A stretch of DNA of 33,694 nt from Stutzerimonas stutzeri SDM-LAC (GTDB lineage Bacteria > Pseudomonadota > Gammaproteobacteria > Pseudomonadales > Pseudomonadaceae), in assembly GCF_000235745.1 (NCBI RefSeq), contig NZ_AGSX01000172.1:1-33694 (forward strand). Reading direction: 5' to 3'. Shown here piece by piece: positions 1-8,181 of the stretch (position 1 is its first letter; each line of letters starts with the position of its first letter). The notes under the pieces were generated by a model. It made no database searches and was not told the origin of the DNA. It saw nothing but the letters and a program-made list of their open reading frames with translations. The position numbers were made by a program, and so were the translations under genes.

Positions 1-324
1 AACCTCAGCATTTACCAGGCCAGGATGGTCGATGCCAAAACCGGCGCGGTGCGTATCAGTGATGGGCAACGTCATTTCTGCAAGCTGTGTGGCAGCGCGC
101 TCTGGTTGTGGGACCCGAACTGGCCGGACCTTGTGCATCCACATGCCTCGGCAATCGATAGCGACCTGCCGAGCCCGCCCGAGTCGACACACCTGATGCT
201 GGCGTCGAAGGCGTCGTGGGTCGAGCCGCAGCTGGGGCCAGACGATCGTTGCTTCGATGAGTATCCGGATGAGTCGCTTGCGCAGTGGCATCAGCGCCTG
301 GGATTGCAGGGCGATCCTGGCTAG
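1..324 (+). CDS. GFA-family protein, 3' part only
   Basis: The reading frame is open from base 1, so this is the C-terminal part of a gene whose start lies outside the window; an internal ATG at 25 is probably not the start. The visible protein has a Cys-x-x-Cys-Gly-Ser-x-Leu-Trp segment (FCKLCGSALW), typical of the zinc-binding GFA fold (glutathione-dependent formaldehyde-activating enzyme / CENP-V family), followed by a conserved-looking stretch around HPHASAIDSDLP. Members are small cytoplasmic zinc proteins of mostly unknown substrate, and only a few are known to act on S-hydroxymethylglutathione. The exact substrate cannot be inferred here. It lies upstream of hom in the same direction but is separated from it by about 110 bp containing a possible promoter, so it is probably not part of the threonine operon. 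Confidence 0.75.
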   Translation, partial: NLSIYQARMVDAKTGAVRISDGQRHFCKLCGSALWLWDPNWPDLVHPHASAIDSDLPSPPESTHLMLASKASWVEPQLGPDDRCFDEYPDESLAQWHQRLGLQGDPG

Positions 325-351
325 CAGCTGCCCTTCCTCGCAGCTGTCGAT

Positions 352-380
352 TTGACTAAAGCTCGTGCGCTTCGTAATGT
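352..380 (+). promoter_or_regulatory. Possible sigma-70 promoter for hom-thrC
   Basis: A TTGACT hexamer at 352-357 (5 of 6 to the -35 consensus) is followed after 17 bp by TAATGT at 375-380 (3 of 6 to the -10 consensus). It sits 57 bp upstream of the proposed TTG start of hom. The -35 and spacing are good and the -10 is weak, so this is only a candidate. Confidence 0.35.
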
Positions 381-437
381 GCGACTCTTTTGTTCGGCCG
401 CCGTGTAGGGCCGTCCGTTGGCAATGGGGAGTGCAAC

Positions 438-1742
438 TTGAAACCGGTGAAAGTTGGCATCTGTGGGCTGGGAACCGTCGGTGGCGGTACCTTCAACGTG
501 CTCGAACGCAACGCAGCTGAAATCGCGCGCCGTGCAGGGCGTGGCATCGAGGTCGCGCAGATTGCGGCTCGCCATGCGAACCCCAAGTGCAACACCGGTG
601 ATACTCCGATTACCGCCGATATCTTCGATGTCGCCGACAACCCGGAGATCGACATCGTCGTCGAATTGATCGGCGGCTACACCTTAGCTCGCGAGCTGGT
701 GCTCAAGGCCATCGAGAATGGCAAGCATGTGGTCACGGCAAACAAGGCGTTGATCGCCGTGCACGGCAACGAGATCTTTGCGAAGGCGCGCGAGAAGGGC
801 GTCATCGTAGCCTTCGAAGCCTCGGTAGCCGGCGGTATCCCGATCATCAAGGCCATTCGCGAAGGGCTGGCGGGCAACCAGATCAATTGGCTCGCCGGTA
901 TCATCAACGGAACCGGTAACTTCATTCTTACCGAGATGCGGGAGAAAGGTCGGACCTTCGAGGACGTACTGAAGGAGGCTCAGGAGCTCGGTTATGCAGA
1001 GACCGATCCGACCTTCGACGTCGAAGGCATAGACGCCGCCCACAAGCTGACCATCCTTGCCTCCATTGCCTTCGGCGTGCCGCTGCAATTCGATAAGGCC
1101 TACACCGAAGGGATCTCCAAGCTGACCACGGCTGACGTCAACTACGCCGAGGCGCTGGGCTACCGCATCAAGCACCTGGGCGTTGCGCGCAGCACTGCCT
1201 CAGGCATCGAGCTGCGCGTCCACCCTACGCTGATCCCGGCCGATCGCCTGATCGCCAACGTCAATGGTGTGATGAACGCGGTGATGGTCAACGGTGACGC
1301 CGTCGGCTCGACCCTTTATTACGGTGCTGGGGCCGGCATGGAGCCGACGGCTTCGGCCGTGGTGGCAGATCTGGTGGATGTAGCCCGTGCGCTGACCACC
1401 GATCCGAACAACCGCGTTCCGCACCTGGCCTTTCAGCCGGACTCGCTCTCTGCTCATCCAATCCTGCCAATAGGCGCTTGCGAAAGCGCCTATTATCTGC
1501 GGATTCAGGCCAAGGATCGCCCAGGCGTGCTGGCGCAGGTCGCCACTATCCTGTCCGAGCGTGGCATCAATATCGAATCGATCATGCAGAAGGAAGCCGA
1601 GGAGCAAGATGGGTTGGTCCCGGTCATCCTGGTCACGCATCGTGTGGTCGAGCAGCGGATCGACGATGCCATCGCTGCACTTGAAGCGCTTGCCGACGTG
1701 GTGGGCAACGTGGTGCGGATTCGTGTCGAGCAACTGAACTAA
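438..1742 (+). CDS. hom: Homoserine dehydrogenase
   Basis: Converts aspartate semialdehyde to homoserine with NAD(P)H, the branch point to threonine and methionine. The protein (434 aa) shows an N-terminal Rossmann motif GLGTVGGG (about residues 7-14), a TANKAL motif near residue 100, the homoserine-dehydrogenase signature around GIINGTGNF and EAQELGYAETDPTFDVEG, and a C-terminal ACT domain beginning near YYLRIQAKDRPGVLAQ, which in this family binds regulatory amino acids. I place the start at the TTG at 438: it gives the family N-terminus (KPVKVGICGLGTVGGG) and has a GGGGAG ribosome-binding site at 426-431. An upstream in-frame ATG at 390 would add 16 residues with no family resemblance. There is no aspartokinase domain, so this is the monofunctional form. 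thrC follows 58 bp downstream. Confidence 0.95.
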   Translation: MKPVKVGICGLGTVGGGTFNVLERNAAEIARRAGRGIEVAQIAARHANPKCNTGDTPITADIFDVADNPEIDIVVELIGGYTLARELVLKAIENGKHVVTANKALIAVHGNEIFAKAREKGVIVAFEASVAGGIPIIKAIREGLAGNQINWLAGIINGTGNFILTEMREKGRTFEDVLKEAQELGYAETDPTFDVEGIDAAHKLTILASIAFGVPLQFDKAYTEGISKLTTADVNYAEALGYRIKHLGVARSTASGIELRVHPTLIPADRLIANVNGVMNAVMVNGDAVGSTLYYGAGAGMEPTASAVVADLVDVARALTTDPNNRVPHLAFQPDSLSAHPILPIGACESAYYLRIQAKDRPGVLAQVATILSERGINIESIMQKEAEEQDGLVPVILVTHRVVEQRIDDAIAALEALADVVGNVVRIRVEQLN

Positions 1743-1752
1743 TCAGCAACGT

Positions 1753-1772
1753 CGGGCTGCTCTGGCAGCCCG
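1753..1772 (+). other. Intercistronic hairpin between hom and thrC
   Basis: A perfect 8-bp stem (CGGGCTGC / GCAGCCCG) with a TCTG tetraloop lies in the 58-bp hom-thrC gap. There is no T-run after it, so it is more likely an mRNA stability or processing element than a full terminator. Confidence 0.5.
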
Positions 1773-1800
1773 CAGTCAGCGTCCAACGTAGGTTTGAACA

Positions 1801-3210
1801 ATGCGCTACATCAGTACCCGCGGCCAGGCACCCGCGTTGAATTTCGAAGACGTGCTGCTTGCCGGGTTGGCCAGCGACGGCGGTCTATACGTACCGGAAA
1901 ACCTGCCGCGCTTCACCGTCGAAGAAATCGCATCCTGGTCTGGGCTGCCTTACCACGAGCTGGCGTTCAAGGTGATGCGCCCGTTCGTTACCGGCAGCAT
2001 TCCGGATGCGGACTTCAAGCAGATTCTGGAAGACACCTACGGGGTGTTCGCCCATAGCGCGGTCGCCCCGCTGCGCCAGCTGGACAGCAACGAGTGGGTG
2101 CTGGAGCTGTTCCACGGCCCGACCCTGGCGTTCAAGGACTTCGCCCTGCAGCTGCTCGGCCGGTTGCTCGACTACGTGCTGGCCAAGCGCGGTGAGCGCG
2201 TAGTGATCATCGGCGCCACATCCGGCGACACCGGCTCGGCAGCGATCGAAGGCTGCCGCCGTTGTGACAACGTGGACATCTTCATCCTCCATCCGCACAA
2301 CCGGGTCTCCGAGGTGCAGCGTCGGCAGATGACGACCATCTTCGGCGACAACATCCACAACATCGCTGTCGAAGGCAACTTCGATGACTGCCAGGAAATG
2401 GTCAAGGACAGCTTCGCTGACCAAGGCTTCCTCAAGGGCACGCGGCTGGTGGCGGTCAACTCGATCAACTGGGCGCGGATCATGGCTCAGATCGTTTACT
2501 ACTTCCATGCGGCGTTGCAGCTTGGCGGGCCGGCCCGTTCGGTGGCGTTTTCCGTTCCGACCGGAAATTTCGGCGATATCTTCGCGGGATACCTGGCGCG
2601 CAACATGGGCCTGCCGATCAGCCAGCTGGTGGTAGCCACCAACCGCAACGACATCCTCCACCGTTTCATGAGTGGCAACCGCTACGACAAGGACACCCTG
2701 CACCCGTCGCTGTCGCCCTCCATGGACATCATGGTGTCCTCCAACTTCGAGCGTTTGCTGTTCGATTTGCACGGTCGTAACGGTGCTGCGGTCGCCGAAC
2801 TGATGAGTGCATTCAAGGCCAGCGGCAAGCTGTCGGTCGAAGAAGAGCGCTGGACCGAAGCACGCAAGCTGTTCGACTCGCTGGCTGTAGACGACGCACA
2901 GACCTGCAAGACTATCGCCGAGGTGTTCACCAAAACCGGCGAGCTGCTCGATCCGCACACGGCGATCGGCGTCTATGCCGCGCGTGAGTGTCGCCGCAGC
3001 CTGGCGACACCCATGGTTACGCTGGGAACGGCCCATCCGGTCAAGTTCCCTGAAGCGGTGGAGAAGGCTGGGGTTGGCAAGGCGCTGGAGTTGCCGGCGC
3101 ATCTGGCTGACCTGTTCGAGCGTCCGGAGCGTTGCACGGTGCTGAAGAACGATCTGAACGCCATGCAGGCGTTCGTCAGCGAACACGGCAATCGCGGCAA
3201 GCCGCTGTAA
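1801..3210 (+). CDS. thrC: Threonine synthase
   Basis: PLP-dependent enzyme that converts O-phosphohomoserine to threonine, the last step of the pathway served by the upstream hom gene. At 469 aa it has the length of the long bacterial class. The N-terminus (MRYISTRGQAPALNFEDVLL) is typical. The PLP lysine is predicted at Lys112 in the motif HGPTLAFKDFALQ, and the phosphate-binding region follows in GATSGDTGSAA. The intact frame and family-length ends indicate a functional gene. Homoserine kinase (thrB) is not adjacent, as is usual in pseudomonads. The ATG start has only a weak AGGT-like ribosome-binding site. The hom-thrC pair is closed by a strong terminator 16 bp after the stop codon. Confidence 0.96.
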   Translation: MRYISTRGQAPALNFEDVLLAGLASDGGLYVPENLPRFTVEEIASWSGLPYHELAFKVMRPFVTGSIPDADFKQILEDTYGVFAHSAVAPLRQLDSNEWVLELFHGPTLAFKDFALQLLGRLLDYVLAKRGERVVIIGATSGDTGSAAIEGCRRCDNVDIFILHPHNRVSEVQRRQMTTIFGDNIHNIAVEGNFDDCQEMVKDSFADQGFLKGTRLVAVNSINWARIMAQIVYYFHAALQLGGPARSVAFSVPTGNFGDIFAGYLARNMGLPISQLVVATNRNDILHRFMSGNRYDKDTLHPSLSPSMDIMVSSNFERLLFDLHGRNGAAVAELMSAFKASGKLSVEEERWTEARKLFDSLAVDDAQTCKTIAEVFTKTGELLDPHTAIGVYAARECRRSLATPMVTLGTAHPVKFPEAVEKAGVGKALELPAHLADLFERPERCTVLKNDLNAMQAFVSEHGNRGKPL

Positions 3211-3225
3211 GCGACCAGCAGTAAC

Positions 3226-3256
3226 AAAAAGGCCAGTCTCACGACTGGCCTTTTTT
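3226..3256. terminator. Bidirectional terminator between thrC and rnt
   Basis: A perfect GGCCAGTC / GACTGGCC stem (3231-3238 and 3243-3250) with a TCAC loop is flanked by AAAAA on the left and TTTTTT on the right, so it works as an intrinsic terminator for both the rightward thrC transcript and the leftward pyrC-rnt transcript. Confidence 0.92.
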
Positions 3257-3282
3257 CGTTAAGGGCGAAAGGCGATGCGAGA

Positions 3283-3957
3283 CTACTCGTCGAACTCTTC
3301 CCAGCCGCCCATTTCCCGCCAGCGATTGACGATGCCGCAGAACAGCTCGGCGGTCTTTTCCGTGTCATAACGCGCAGAGTGTGCTTCTCGTCCGTCGAAG
3401 TCGATGCCGGCTGCCTGGCAAGCCTTTGCGAGAACGGTCTGGCCGTAGGCGAGGCCGGCCAGCGTCGCGGTGTCGAAACTGGAGAACGGGTGGAACGGAT
3501 TGCGCTTGATGTCGCAGCGGGTAATTGCCGCGTTCAGAAAGCCGAGATCGAAGCTGCTGTTGTGGCCGACCAGAATGGCGCGTTTGCAGCCGGCTGACTT
3601 TACAGCCTTGCGGACGCCACGGATGATTTCGTTCATCGCCTGCGATTCGGGGACCGCCATGCGCAGCGGGTGGTCGAGCTTGATGCCGGTGAACTCCAGT
3701 GCGGCAGCCTCGATATTGGCGCCGGCGAAAGGTTCGACACGAAAGAAGAGGGTGTCCTGCGGGTAAAGCAGACCTTGCTCATCCATGCCGATGGTCACGG
3801 CTGCAATTTCCAGCAGCGCGTCGGTCGCGCAATTGAAACCGCCGCATTCCACATCAACGACCACCGGCAGGAAGCCGCGAAAGCGTCTCGCCATCGGCGA
3901 GCGCGGCTTGCCTGGCTGGTTGCCTTCCAGCTCGTCGTCAAACTGATCGTCGCTCAT
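3283..3957 (-). CDS. rnt: Ribonuclease T
   Basis: A 3'-to-5' exoribonuclease of the DEDD family that trims tRNA CCA ends and matures stable RNA 3' ends. The 224-aa protein contains the first exonuclease motif DVECGGFN (Asp35, Glu37), a [11 protein letters not shown] motif with the second acidic site, and the C-terminal [16 protein letters not shown] motif with the DEDDh histidine and last aspartate. The start at 3957 ([13 protein letters not shown]) is chosen over an ATG seven codons upstream because it forms an ATGA overlap with the pyrC stop, consistent with translational coupling. It is the second gene of a leftward pyrC-rnt operon and ends before the shared bidirectional terminator. Confidence 0.95.
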   Translation of the reverse strand: MSDDQFDDELEGNQPGKPRSPMARRFRGFLPVVVDVECGGFNCATDALLEIAAVTIGMDEQGLLYPQDTLFFRVEPFAGANIEAAALEFTGIKLDHPLRMAVPESQAMNEIIRGVRKAVKSAGCKRAILVGHNSSFDLGFLNAAITRCDIKRNPFHPFSSFDTATLAGLAYGQTVLAKACQAAGIDFDGREAHSARYDTEKTAELFCGIVNRWREMGGWEEFDE

Positions 3958-4997
3958 GCGTTGGCCTCCAGCCGCCATTGCAGGGTTTCGCCTGCACGTA
4001 GGGGCACGACGTTGTGCTCCCCGAACGGCAGGTTGGCCGGCACGCTCCAGGACTCGCGGATCAGGGTAATGGTATCGGTGTTGCGTGGCAGGCCATAGAA
4101 ATCGGCGCCGAAGTGACTGGCAAAGGCTTCCAGGCGATCCAGTGCGCCGCGCTGCTCAAAGGCTTCGGCATACAGCTCGATCGCAGCGAATGCCGTGTAG
4201 CAACCGGCGCAACCGCAGGCGTTTTCCTTGGCATGCTGGGCGTGGGGCGCCGAGTCGGTGCCGAGAAAGAACTTCGGATTGCCGCTGGTAGCCGCGTCGA
4301 GCAGCGCTTCCTGGTGGATGTTGCGCTTGAGAATCGGCAGGCAGAAAAAATGCGGGCGGATGCCGCCCACCAGCATGTGGTTGCGGTTGTAGAGCAAATG
4401 GTGGGCCGTGATGGTGGCCCCGACATTGCTGCCGGCCGCCTCGACGAACTGCACCGCGTCGCGCGTGGTGATGTGCTCGAACACGACCTTAAGAGTGGGG
4501 AAGCGCTCGGTTACGCGACTGAGCTGCTCATCGATGAAGTATTTTTCGCGATCGAAGATGTCGATCTCCGAACGCGTCACTTCGCCATGGACCAGCAACG
4601 GCAGGCCAACCTCGGCCATTGTCTCCAGCACTGGGAAGATGTTGTCGATGCGGGTGACGCCGGATGCCGAATTGGTGGTGGCCCCGGCCGGATAGAGCTT
4701 GGCGGCGAACACATAACCACTGGCTTTGGCGGCACGCACGTCTTCGGGCTGCGTGCCGTCAGTGAGGTAGAGCACCATCAGTGGTTCGAAGGCGCTGCCA
4801 GCCGGGCGAGCGGCAAGGATGCGCTGGCGATAGCTGTCCGCCTCGGAGGCGTTTCGGACCGGCGGGACCAAGTTCGGCATGATGATGGCGCGCGCGAACT
4901 GGCGTGCGGCGTCCGCCACGGTGTGCGGTAGCGCTGCGCCGTCGCGCAGGTGGATGTGCCAGTCGTCGGGGCGCAGTAATGTCAGTCGGTCGGACAT
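3954..4997 (-). CDS. pyrC: Dihydroorotase (class II)
   Basis: Zinc amidohydrolase that interconverts carbamoyl-aspartate and dihydroorotate in pyrimidine synthesis. The 347-aa product has the metal-binding HIHLRD motif (His14, His16), the lysine expected to be carbamylated at Lys100 in [13 protein letters not shown], further histidines in VHGEV and FEHITT, and the catalytic aspartate in FLGTDSAPH. All active-site groups are visible. Its size and sequence match the E. coli-type active monomer class rather than the inactive PyrC-like partner of aspartate transcarbamoylase. The start at 4997 gives the family N-terminus [20 protein letters not shown]; the 42 extra codons upstream look non-coding. 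Its last bases overlap the rnt start. Confidence 0.96.
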   Translation of the reverse strand: MSDRLTLLRPDDWHIHLRDGAALPHTVADAARQFARAIIMPNLVPPVRNASEADSYRQRILAARPAGSAFEPLMVLYLTDGTQPEDVRAAKASGYVFAAKLYPAGATTNSASGVTRIDNIFPVLETMAEVGLPLLVHGEVTRSEIDIFDREKYFIDEQLSRVTERFPTLKVVFEHITTRDAVQFVEAAGSNVGATITAHHLLYNRNHMLVGGIRPHFFCLPILKRNIHQEALLDAATSGNPKFFLGTDSAPHAQHAKENACGCAGCYTAFAAIELYAEAFEQRGALDRLEAFASHFGADFYGLPRNTDTITLIRESWSVPANLPFGEHNVVPLRAGETLQWRLEANA

Positions 4998-5119
4998 GCA
5001 GGGTTCCAGGCGGGTAAAACGTGCGGGAATGCTACCGGAAACGCGCAAAAAAATCGCCGCAGGCGGGACGTTGCGACAAAACAGATGACCAAGCGATGGG
5101 CGCGACGTGGGCGGTGGGT

Positions 5120-5146
5120 TCAAGTTTTCAAGGCAGGCACCGATAC
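5120..5146 (+). promoter_or_regulatory. FliA (sigma-28) type flagellar promoter for motY
   Basis: TCAAGTTT at 5120-5127 and ACCGATAC at 5139-5146 are separated by exactly 11 bp. This matches the flagellar sigma-28 consensus TAAAGTTT-N11-GCCGATAA at 13 of 16 positions. The site is about 35 bp upstream of the motY GTG start, which fits a flagellar-class promoter. Known biology: motY is a late flagellar gene in Pseudomonas. The assignment of this site is my inference. Confidence 0.7.
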
Positions 5147-5180
5147 CCCGTTTGAATGTCGTTCACCGTGGAGCACCTAC

Positions 5181-6074
5181 GTGCGCTTGCGCCTTCTAGT
5201 GATTGCCTGTCTGTTGGCTTCCCCAGCCAATGCCCTCACGTTCCAGACTCGTTTGGAGCGTGCGCAGTGGCAGGTCGAAGGTGATCAGTTCGAATGCCGA
5301 TTAACGCAGCCGGTCGCGGGGTTTGGAGCGGGTGAGTTCGTGCGGCGAGCGGGCGAGGAGCCTACTTTTCGCTTGCAGTCGCCGGATCGCTGGTTGGGCA
5401 ACGGTTCCGCCACGCTGCTTGCAGCAGCCGCACCCTGGCAGCCGAGCCGTGGCGATATCAACCTCGGCTTGGTTTCCGTGGCGGACGGCGATATTCCGTT
5501 CAACAGTACCTACCTGCAAGCCGGCCGCCTGTTGAGTGGTCTTCTCGAAGGCCGCAGCCCGGTGGTGCGTCACCGGACCCGACTTGGTGGTGAAGCGTTG
5601 GAGGTGCGGCTGTTGCCAGTGCGCTTCGGCAAAGCCTATGAGGACTTTCGCAGCTGTGCGGCCAAGCTGCTGCCAGTCAACTTCGGGCAGATTCGCACGT
5701 CGCAGGTTGGATTCCCCGCCGGTGACGTCGCGCTCGACGCGTTGGGCCAGGCCAAGCTCGACATCATCCTGCAGTTCCTCAAGGCCGATCCCAGCGTCAA
5801 CCGCATCCAGCTCGATGGCCACTCCGATAACAGTGGCAACCGGCTGACCAATCGCGACCTGTCCCGTCGGCGGGCATTGGCGGTCGAAGAGTATCTGATC
5901 GGCAATGGCGTTCCAAAGGAACAGATTACGTTGCGCTTTCACGGTGAACGCTATCCGGTCGTGCCCAACAGCAGCGAGGCCAATCGGGCCAAGAACCGTC
6001 GGGTGACTCTTCGTCTCGAGCGCGGTCCTGCGACCACCACCGCGGCAGCGGAGGGCGGTACACCGTCGACCTGA
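5181..6074 (+). CDS. motY: Flagellar stator-associated protein MotY (OmpA-like)
   Basis: Periplasmic protein that anchors or stabilises the flagellar stator, forming the T-ring in polarly flagellated bacteria. The 297-aa product begins with a signal peptide (RLRLLVIACLLASPANA, then LTFQTRLE), has a MotY-specific N-terminal domain (about residues 20-155), and ends in an OmpA-type peptidoglycan-binding domain with the LDGHSDNSGN and NRDLSRRRALAVEEYL motifs. I chose the GTG at 5181 because it starts the signal peptide, has a GTGGAG ribosome-binding site at 5168-5173, and lies downstream of the sigma-28 promoter; an ATG at 5085 would precede that promoter. No other flagellar gene is nearby, so it is a stand-alone member of the flagellar regulon divergent from pyrC. 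Other OmpA-family roles are possible, but the whole-length resemblance to MotY is strong. Confidence 0.88.
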   Translation: MRLRLLVIACLLASPANALTFQTRLERAQWQVEGDQFECRLTQPVAGFGAGEFVRRAGEEPTFRLQSPDRWLGNGSATLLAAAAPWQPSRGDINLGLVSVADGDIPFNSTYLQAGRLLSGLLEGRSPVVRHRTRLGGEALEVRLLPVRFGKAYEDFRSCAAKLLPVNFGQIRTSQVGFPAGDVALDALGQAKLDIILQFLKADPSVNRIQLDGHSDNSGNRLTNRDLSRRRALAVEEYLIGNGVPKEQITLRFHGERYPVVPNSSEANRAKNRRVTLRLERGPATTTAAAEGGTPST

Positions 6075-6095
6075 TGCCCAGCGGCGCTTACGCCC

Positions 6096-6125
6096 CTGTA
6101 AAACAAACGTCGCGACCAGTAGAAT
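6096..6125 (+). promoter_or_regulatory. Weak candidate promoter for argG
   Basis: TAGAAT at 6120-6125 (5 of 6 to the -10 consensus) lies 37 bp before the argG start. The best upstream element is CTGTAA at 6096-6101, with an 18-bp spacer and a poor -35 match. No clear arginine operator could be recognised by eye. Confidence 0.3.
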
Positions 6126-6161
6126 CCCCGCTTTCCTTAAAAATCCCGGGAGTGGATGGCA

Positions 6162-7379
6162 ATGGCCGACGTAAAGAAGGTAGTCCTGGCGTATTCCGGT
6201 GGCCTGGACACCTCCGTGATCCTCAAGTGGCTGCAAGACACCTATAACTGCGAAGTGGTGACCTTTACCGCCGACCTCGGTCAGGGCGAAGAAGTCGAGC
6301 CCGCCCGCGCCAAGGCCAAGGCCATGGGCGTCAAGGAAATCTACATCGATGATCTGCGCGAAGAATTCGTCCGCGATTTCGTCTTCCCGATGTTCCGCGC
6401 CAACACCGTTTACGAAGGCGAGTACCTGTTGGGTACTTCCATCGCCCGTCCGCTGATCGCCAAGCGTCTGATCGAAATCGCCAACGAGACGGGTGCCGAT
6501 GCCATTTCCCATGGCGCTACCGGCAAGGGTAACGACCAGGTGCGTTTCGAACTGGGTGCCTACGCACTCAAGCCCGGTGTCAAGGTCATCGCGCCGTGGC
6601 GTGAGTGGGATCTGCTCTCGCGCGAGAAGCTGATGGACTACGCCGCCAAGCACGAGATCCCGATCGAGCGTCACGGCAAGAAGAAGTCGCCGTACTCGAT
6701 GGATGCCAACCTGCTGCACATCTCCTACGAAGGCGGCGTGCTGGAAGACACCTGGACCGAGCACGAAGAAGACATGTGGCGCTGGACCAAGTCGCCGGAA
6801 ACCGCGCCGGACACCCCGACCTACATCGAGCTGACCTACCGCAAGGGCGACATCGTTGCCATCGATGGCAAGGAAATGACCCCTGCCGAAGTGCTGGCCT
6901 ACCTGAACAAGGTCGGCGGCGAGAACGGCATTGGTCGCCTGGACATCGTCGAGAACCGCTACGTGGGCATGAAGTCGCGCGGCTGCTACGAGACGCCCGG
7001 CGGCACCATCATGCTCAAGGGCCACCGCGCTATCGAGTCGATCACTCTCGACCGCGAAGTTGCTCATCTGAAAGACGAGCTGATGCCCAAGTACGCCAGC
7101 CTGATCTACAACGGCTACTGGTGGAGCCCTGAGCGCAGCATGCTGCAGCAGATGATCGACGCCTCGCAGGTCAATGTGAACGGCGTGGTTCGTCTGAAGC
7201 TCTATAAGGGCAACGTCATTGTCACCGGTCGTAAATCGGACGACTCGCTGTTCGACGCCAATATCGCAACCTTCGAGGACGATGCCGGCGCCTACGATCA
7301 GGCCGATGCGGGTGGTTTCATCAAGCTGAATGCGCTGCGCATGCGCATCGCCGCTAACAAGGGCCGGACGCAGTTCTGA
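6162..7379 (+). CDS. argG: Argininosuccinate synthase
   Basis: Joins citrulline and aspartate with ATP to give argininosuccinate, the penultimate step of arginine synthesis. The protein has the N-type PP-loop ATP-binding motif AYSGGLDTS near the N-terminus, a second conserved motif in [17 protein letters not shown], and the [17 protein letters not shown] stretch typical of this enzyme. Its 405 aa is full length for the family. Two ATG codons lie six bases apart (6156 and 6162). I prefer 6162 because the GGGAG ribosome-binding site (6148-6152) is then at a normal 9-base distance, and [14 protein letters not shown] is the expected N-terminus. A stable hairpin follows the gene, so gloA downstream is probably transcribed separately. 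Confidence 0.97.
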   Translation: MADVKKVVLAYSGGLDTSVILKWLQDTYNCEVVTFTADLGQGEEVEPARAKAKAMGVKEIYIDDLREEFVRDFVFPMFRANTVYEGEYLLGTSIARPLIAKRLIEIANETGADAISHGATGKGNDQVRFELGAYALKPGVKVIAPWREWDLLSREKLMDYAAKHEIPIERHGKKKSPYSMDANLLHISYEGGVLEDTWTEHEEDMWRWTKSPETAPDTPTYIELTYRKGDIVAIDGKEMTPAEVLAYLNKVGGENGIGRLDIVENRYVGMKSRGCYETPGGTIMLKGHRAIESITLDREVAHLKDELMPKYASLIYNGYWWSPERSMLQQMIDASQVNVNGVVRLKLYKGNVIVTGRKSDDSLFDANIATFEDDAGAYDQADAGGFIKLNALRMRIAANKGRTQF

Positions 7380-7402
7380 CAGAGACTGCTACAAAGCCTG
7401 TC

Positions 7403-7440
7403 CATAACCCCGGCCGCGAGCCGGGGTTATGCTTTATGCA
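7403..7440 (+). terminator. Terminator after argG
   Basis: A perfect 12-bp stem (CATAACCCCGGC at 7403-7414, GCCGGGGTTATG at 7420-7431) with a CGCGA loop follows argG, with a short, weak T-rich tail. It probably ends the argG transcript or protects its 3' end. Confidence 0.7.
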
Positions 7441-7462
7441 CCGCTGATCAGGAGAGATACCC

Positions 7463-7855
7463 ATGAGACTGCTGCATACCATGCTGCGAGTCGGCGATAT
7501 GGAGCGATCCATCGCCTTCTATACCGAAGTGCTGGGCATGACGCTGCTACGCCGCAAGGACTACCCGGAAGGCAAGTTCACCCTGGCCTTTGTTGGCTAC
7601 GGTGACGAAGCGCATAACAGCGTGCTGGAACTGACCCACAACTGGGACGTCGAGCAATACGACCTGGGCAACGGCTACGGTCATATCGCGCTGGAGGTCG
7701 AGGATGTCTACAAGGCCTGCGACGACATCCGAAGTCGTGGCGGCAAGATCACCCGCGAGCCGGGGCCAATGAAGCATGGCACCAGCATCCTGGCATTCAT
7801 TGAAGACCCGGACGGCTATAAGGTCGAATTGCTGTCGCCCTCGCGAGGCGACTGA
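7463..7855 (+). CDS. gloA: Lactoylglutathione lyase (glyoxalase I)
   Basis: Converts the hemithioacetal of methylglyoxal and glutathione to S-lactoylglutathione, detoxifying methylglyoxal in the cytoplasm. At 130 aa it belongs to the short, Ni2+-type class. All four metal ligands of the E. coli enzyme are present at identical positions: His5, Glu56 (LELTHN), His74 (GYGHIALEV) and Glu122 (YKVELL). The two betaalphabetabetabeta modules of the vicinal-oxygen-chelate fold can be followed along the sequence. The ATG has a good AGGAGA ribosome-binding site. It stands between two terminators and so is likely a monocistronic gene. Confidence 0.96.
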   Translation: MRLLHTMLRVGDMERSIAFYTEVLGMTLLRRKDYPEGKFTLAFVGYGDEAHNSVLELTHNWDVEQYDLGNGYGHIALEVEDVYKACDDIRSRGGKITREPGPMKHGTSILAFIEDPDGYKVELLSPSRGD

Positions 7856-7864
7856 TCCTTATGC

Positions 7865-7894
7865 AAAAAAGCCCCGGTCACGGGGCTTTCTTTT
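7865..7894. terminator. Bidirectional terminator between gloA and the small acidic gene
   Basis: A GCCCCG / CGGGGC stem with a GTCA loop (7871-7886) is flanked by AAAAAA (7865-7870) and TTTCTTTT. It lies between convergent genes and should end both transcripts; the stop codon of the leftward small gene lies in its T-rich flank. Confidence 0.9.
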
Positions 7895-8072
7895 AAAGGT
7901 CGAAGTCGAACTCGTTGAGTTGCTTCTGCAAACGTCGCTCTTCGAGCAGATTGTCGATGATCCGGCGCTTGGTCAGATTGGTCTTGGCGACCTCCGCCGG
8001 AGCCTCGGTTGTATCGTCGTCGTCCTCGGCGACGAAGTCGTCTTCAATCTGGATATCTTCTTTCTCGGACAA
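7893..8072 (-). CDS. Small acidic PA3496-family protein (TTG start)
   Basis: A 59-codon gene read leftward from a TTG at 8070-8072, preceded by a GGAG ribosome-binding site eight bases upstream, to a TAA at 7893-7895. The predicted product begins MSEKEDIQIEDDF, has a very acidic N-terminal half (a run of Glu and Asp around residues 11-27), then a basic helix-forming part (NLTKRRIIDNLLEERRLQKQ), and ends in LNEFDFDL. This resembles the short PA3496-type proteins of pseudomonads, annotated as putative envelope integrity proteins. I recognise it by its pattern and by its place next to nth, as PA3496 lies beside nth (PA3495) in P. aeruginosa. It has no signal peptide or membrane segment, and its function is not established. 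It is easily missed because it is short and lacks an ATG. Confidence 0.75.
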   Translation of the reverse strand: MSEKEDIQIEDDFVAEDDDDTTEAPAEVAKTNLTKRRIIDNLLEERRLQKQLNEFDFDL

Positions 8073-8110
8073 TTGTCTTACTCCACGGCTAAGGCGCGCT
8101 GATGGCGCAC

Positions 8111-8139
8111 CTTATAGCGGCAAATATGGCGGCCGTAAA
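8111..8139 (-). promoter_or_regulatory. Candidate sigma-70 promoter for the small acidic gene
   Basis: On the minus strand TTTACG (8134-8139, 4 of 6) and TATAAG (8111-8116, 5 of 6) are separated by 17 bp. The -10 lies about 40 bp before the TTG start. This suggests the small gene can be transcribed independently of nth upstream. Confidence 0.5.
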
Positions 8140-8181
8140 AAAGATTTTTTCAATCGAGCGACTGGCTTTCTGCTTGGCCGC

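Noticed and set aside
5301-7067. A 588-codon minus-strand open frame spanning motY and argG.
   Set aside because: It is a shadow of two well-supported plus-strand genes, lacks family resemblance and has no ribosome-binding site.
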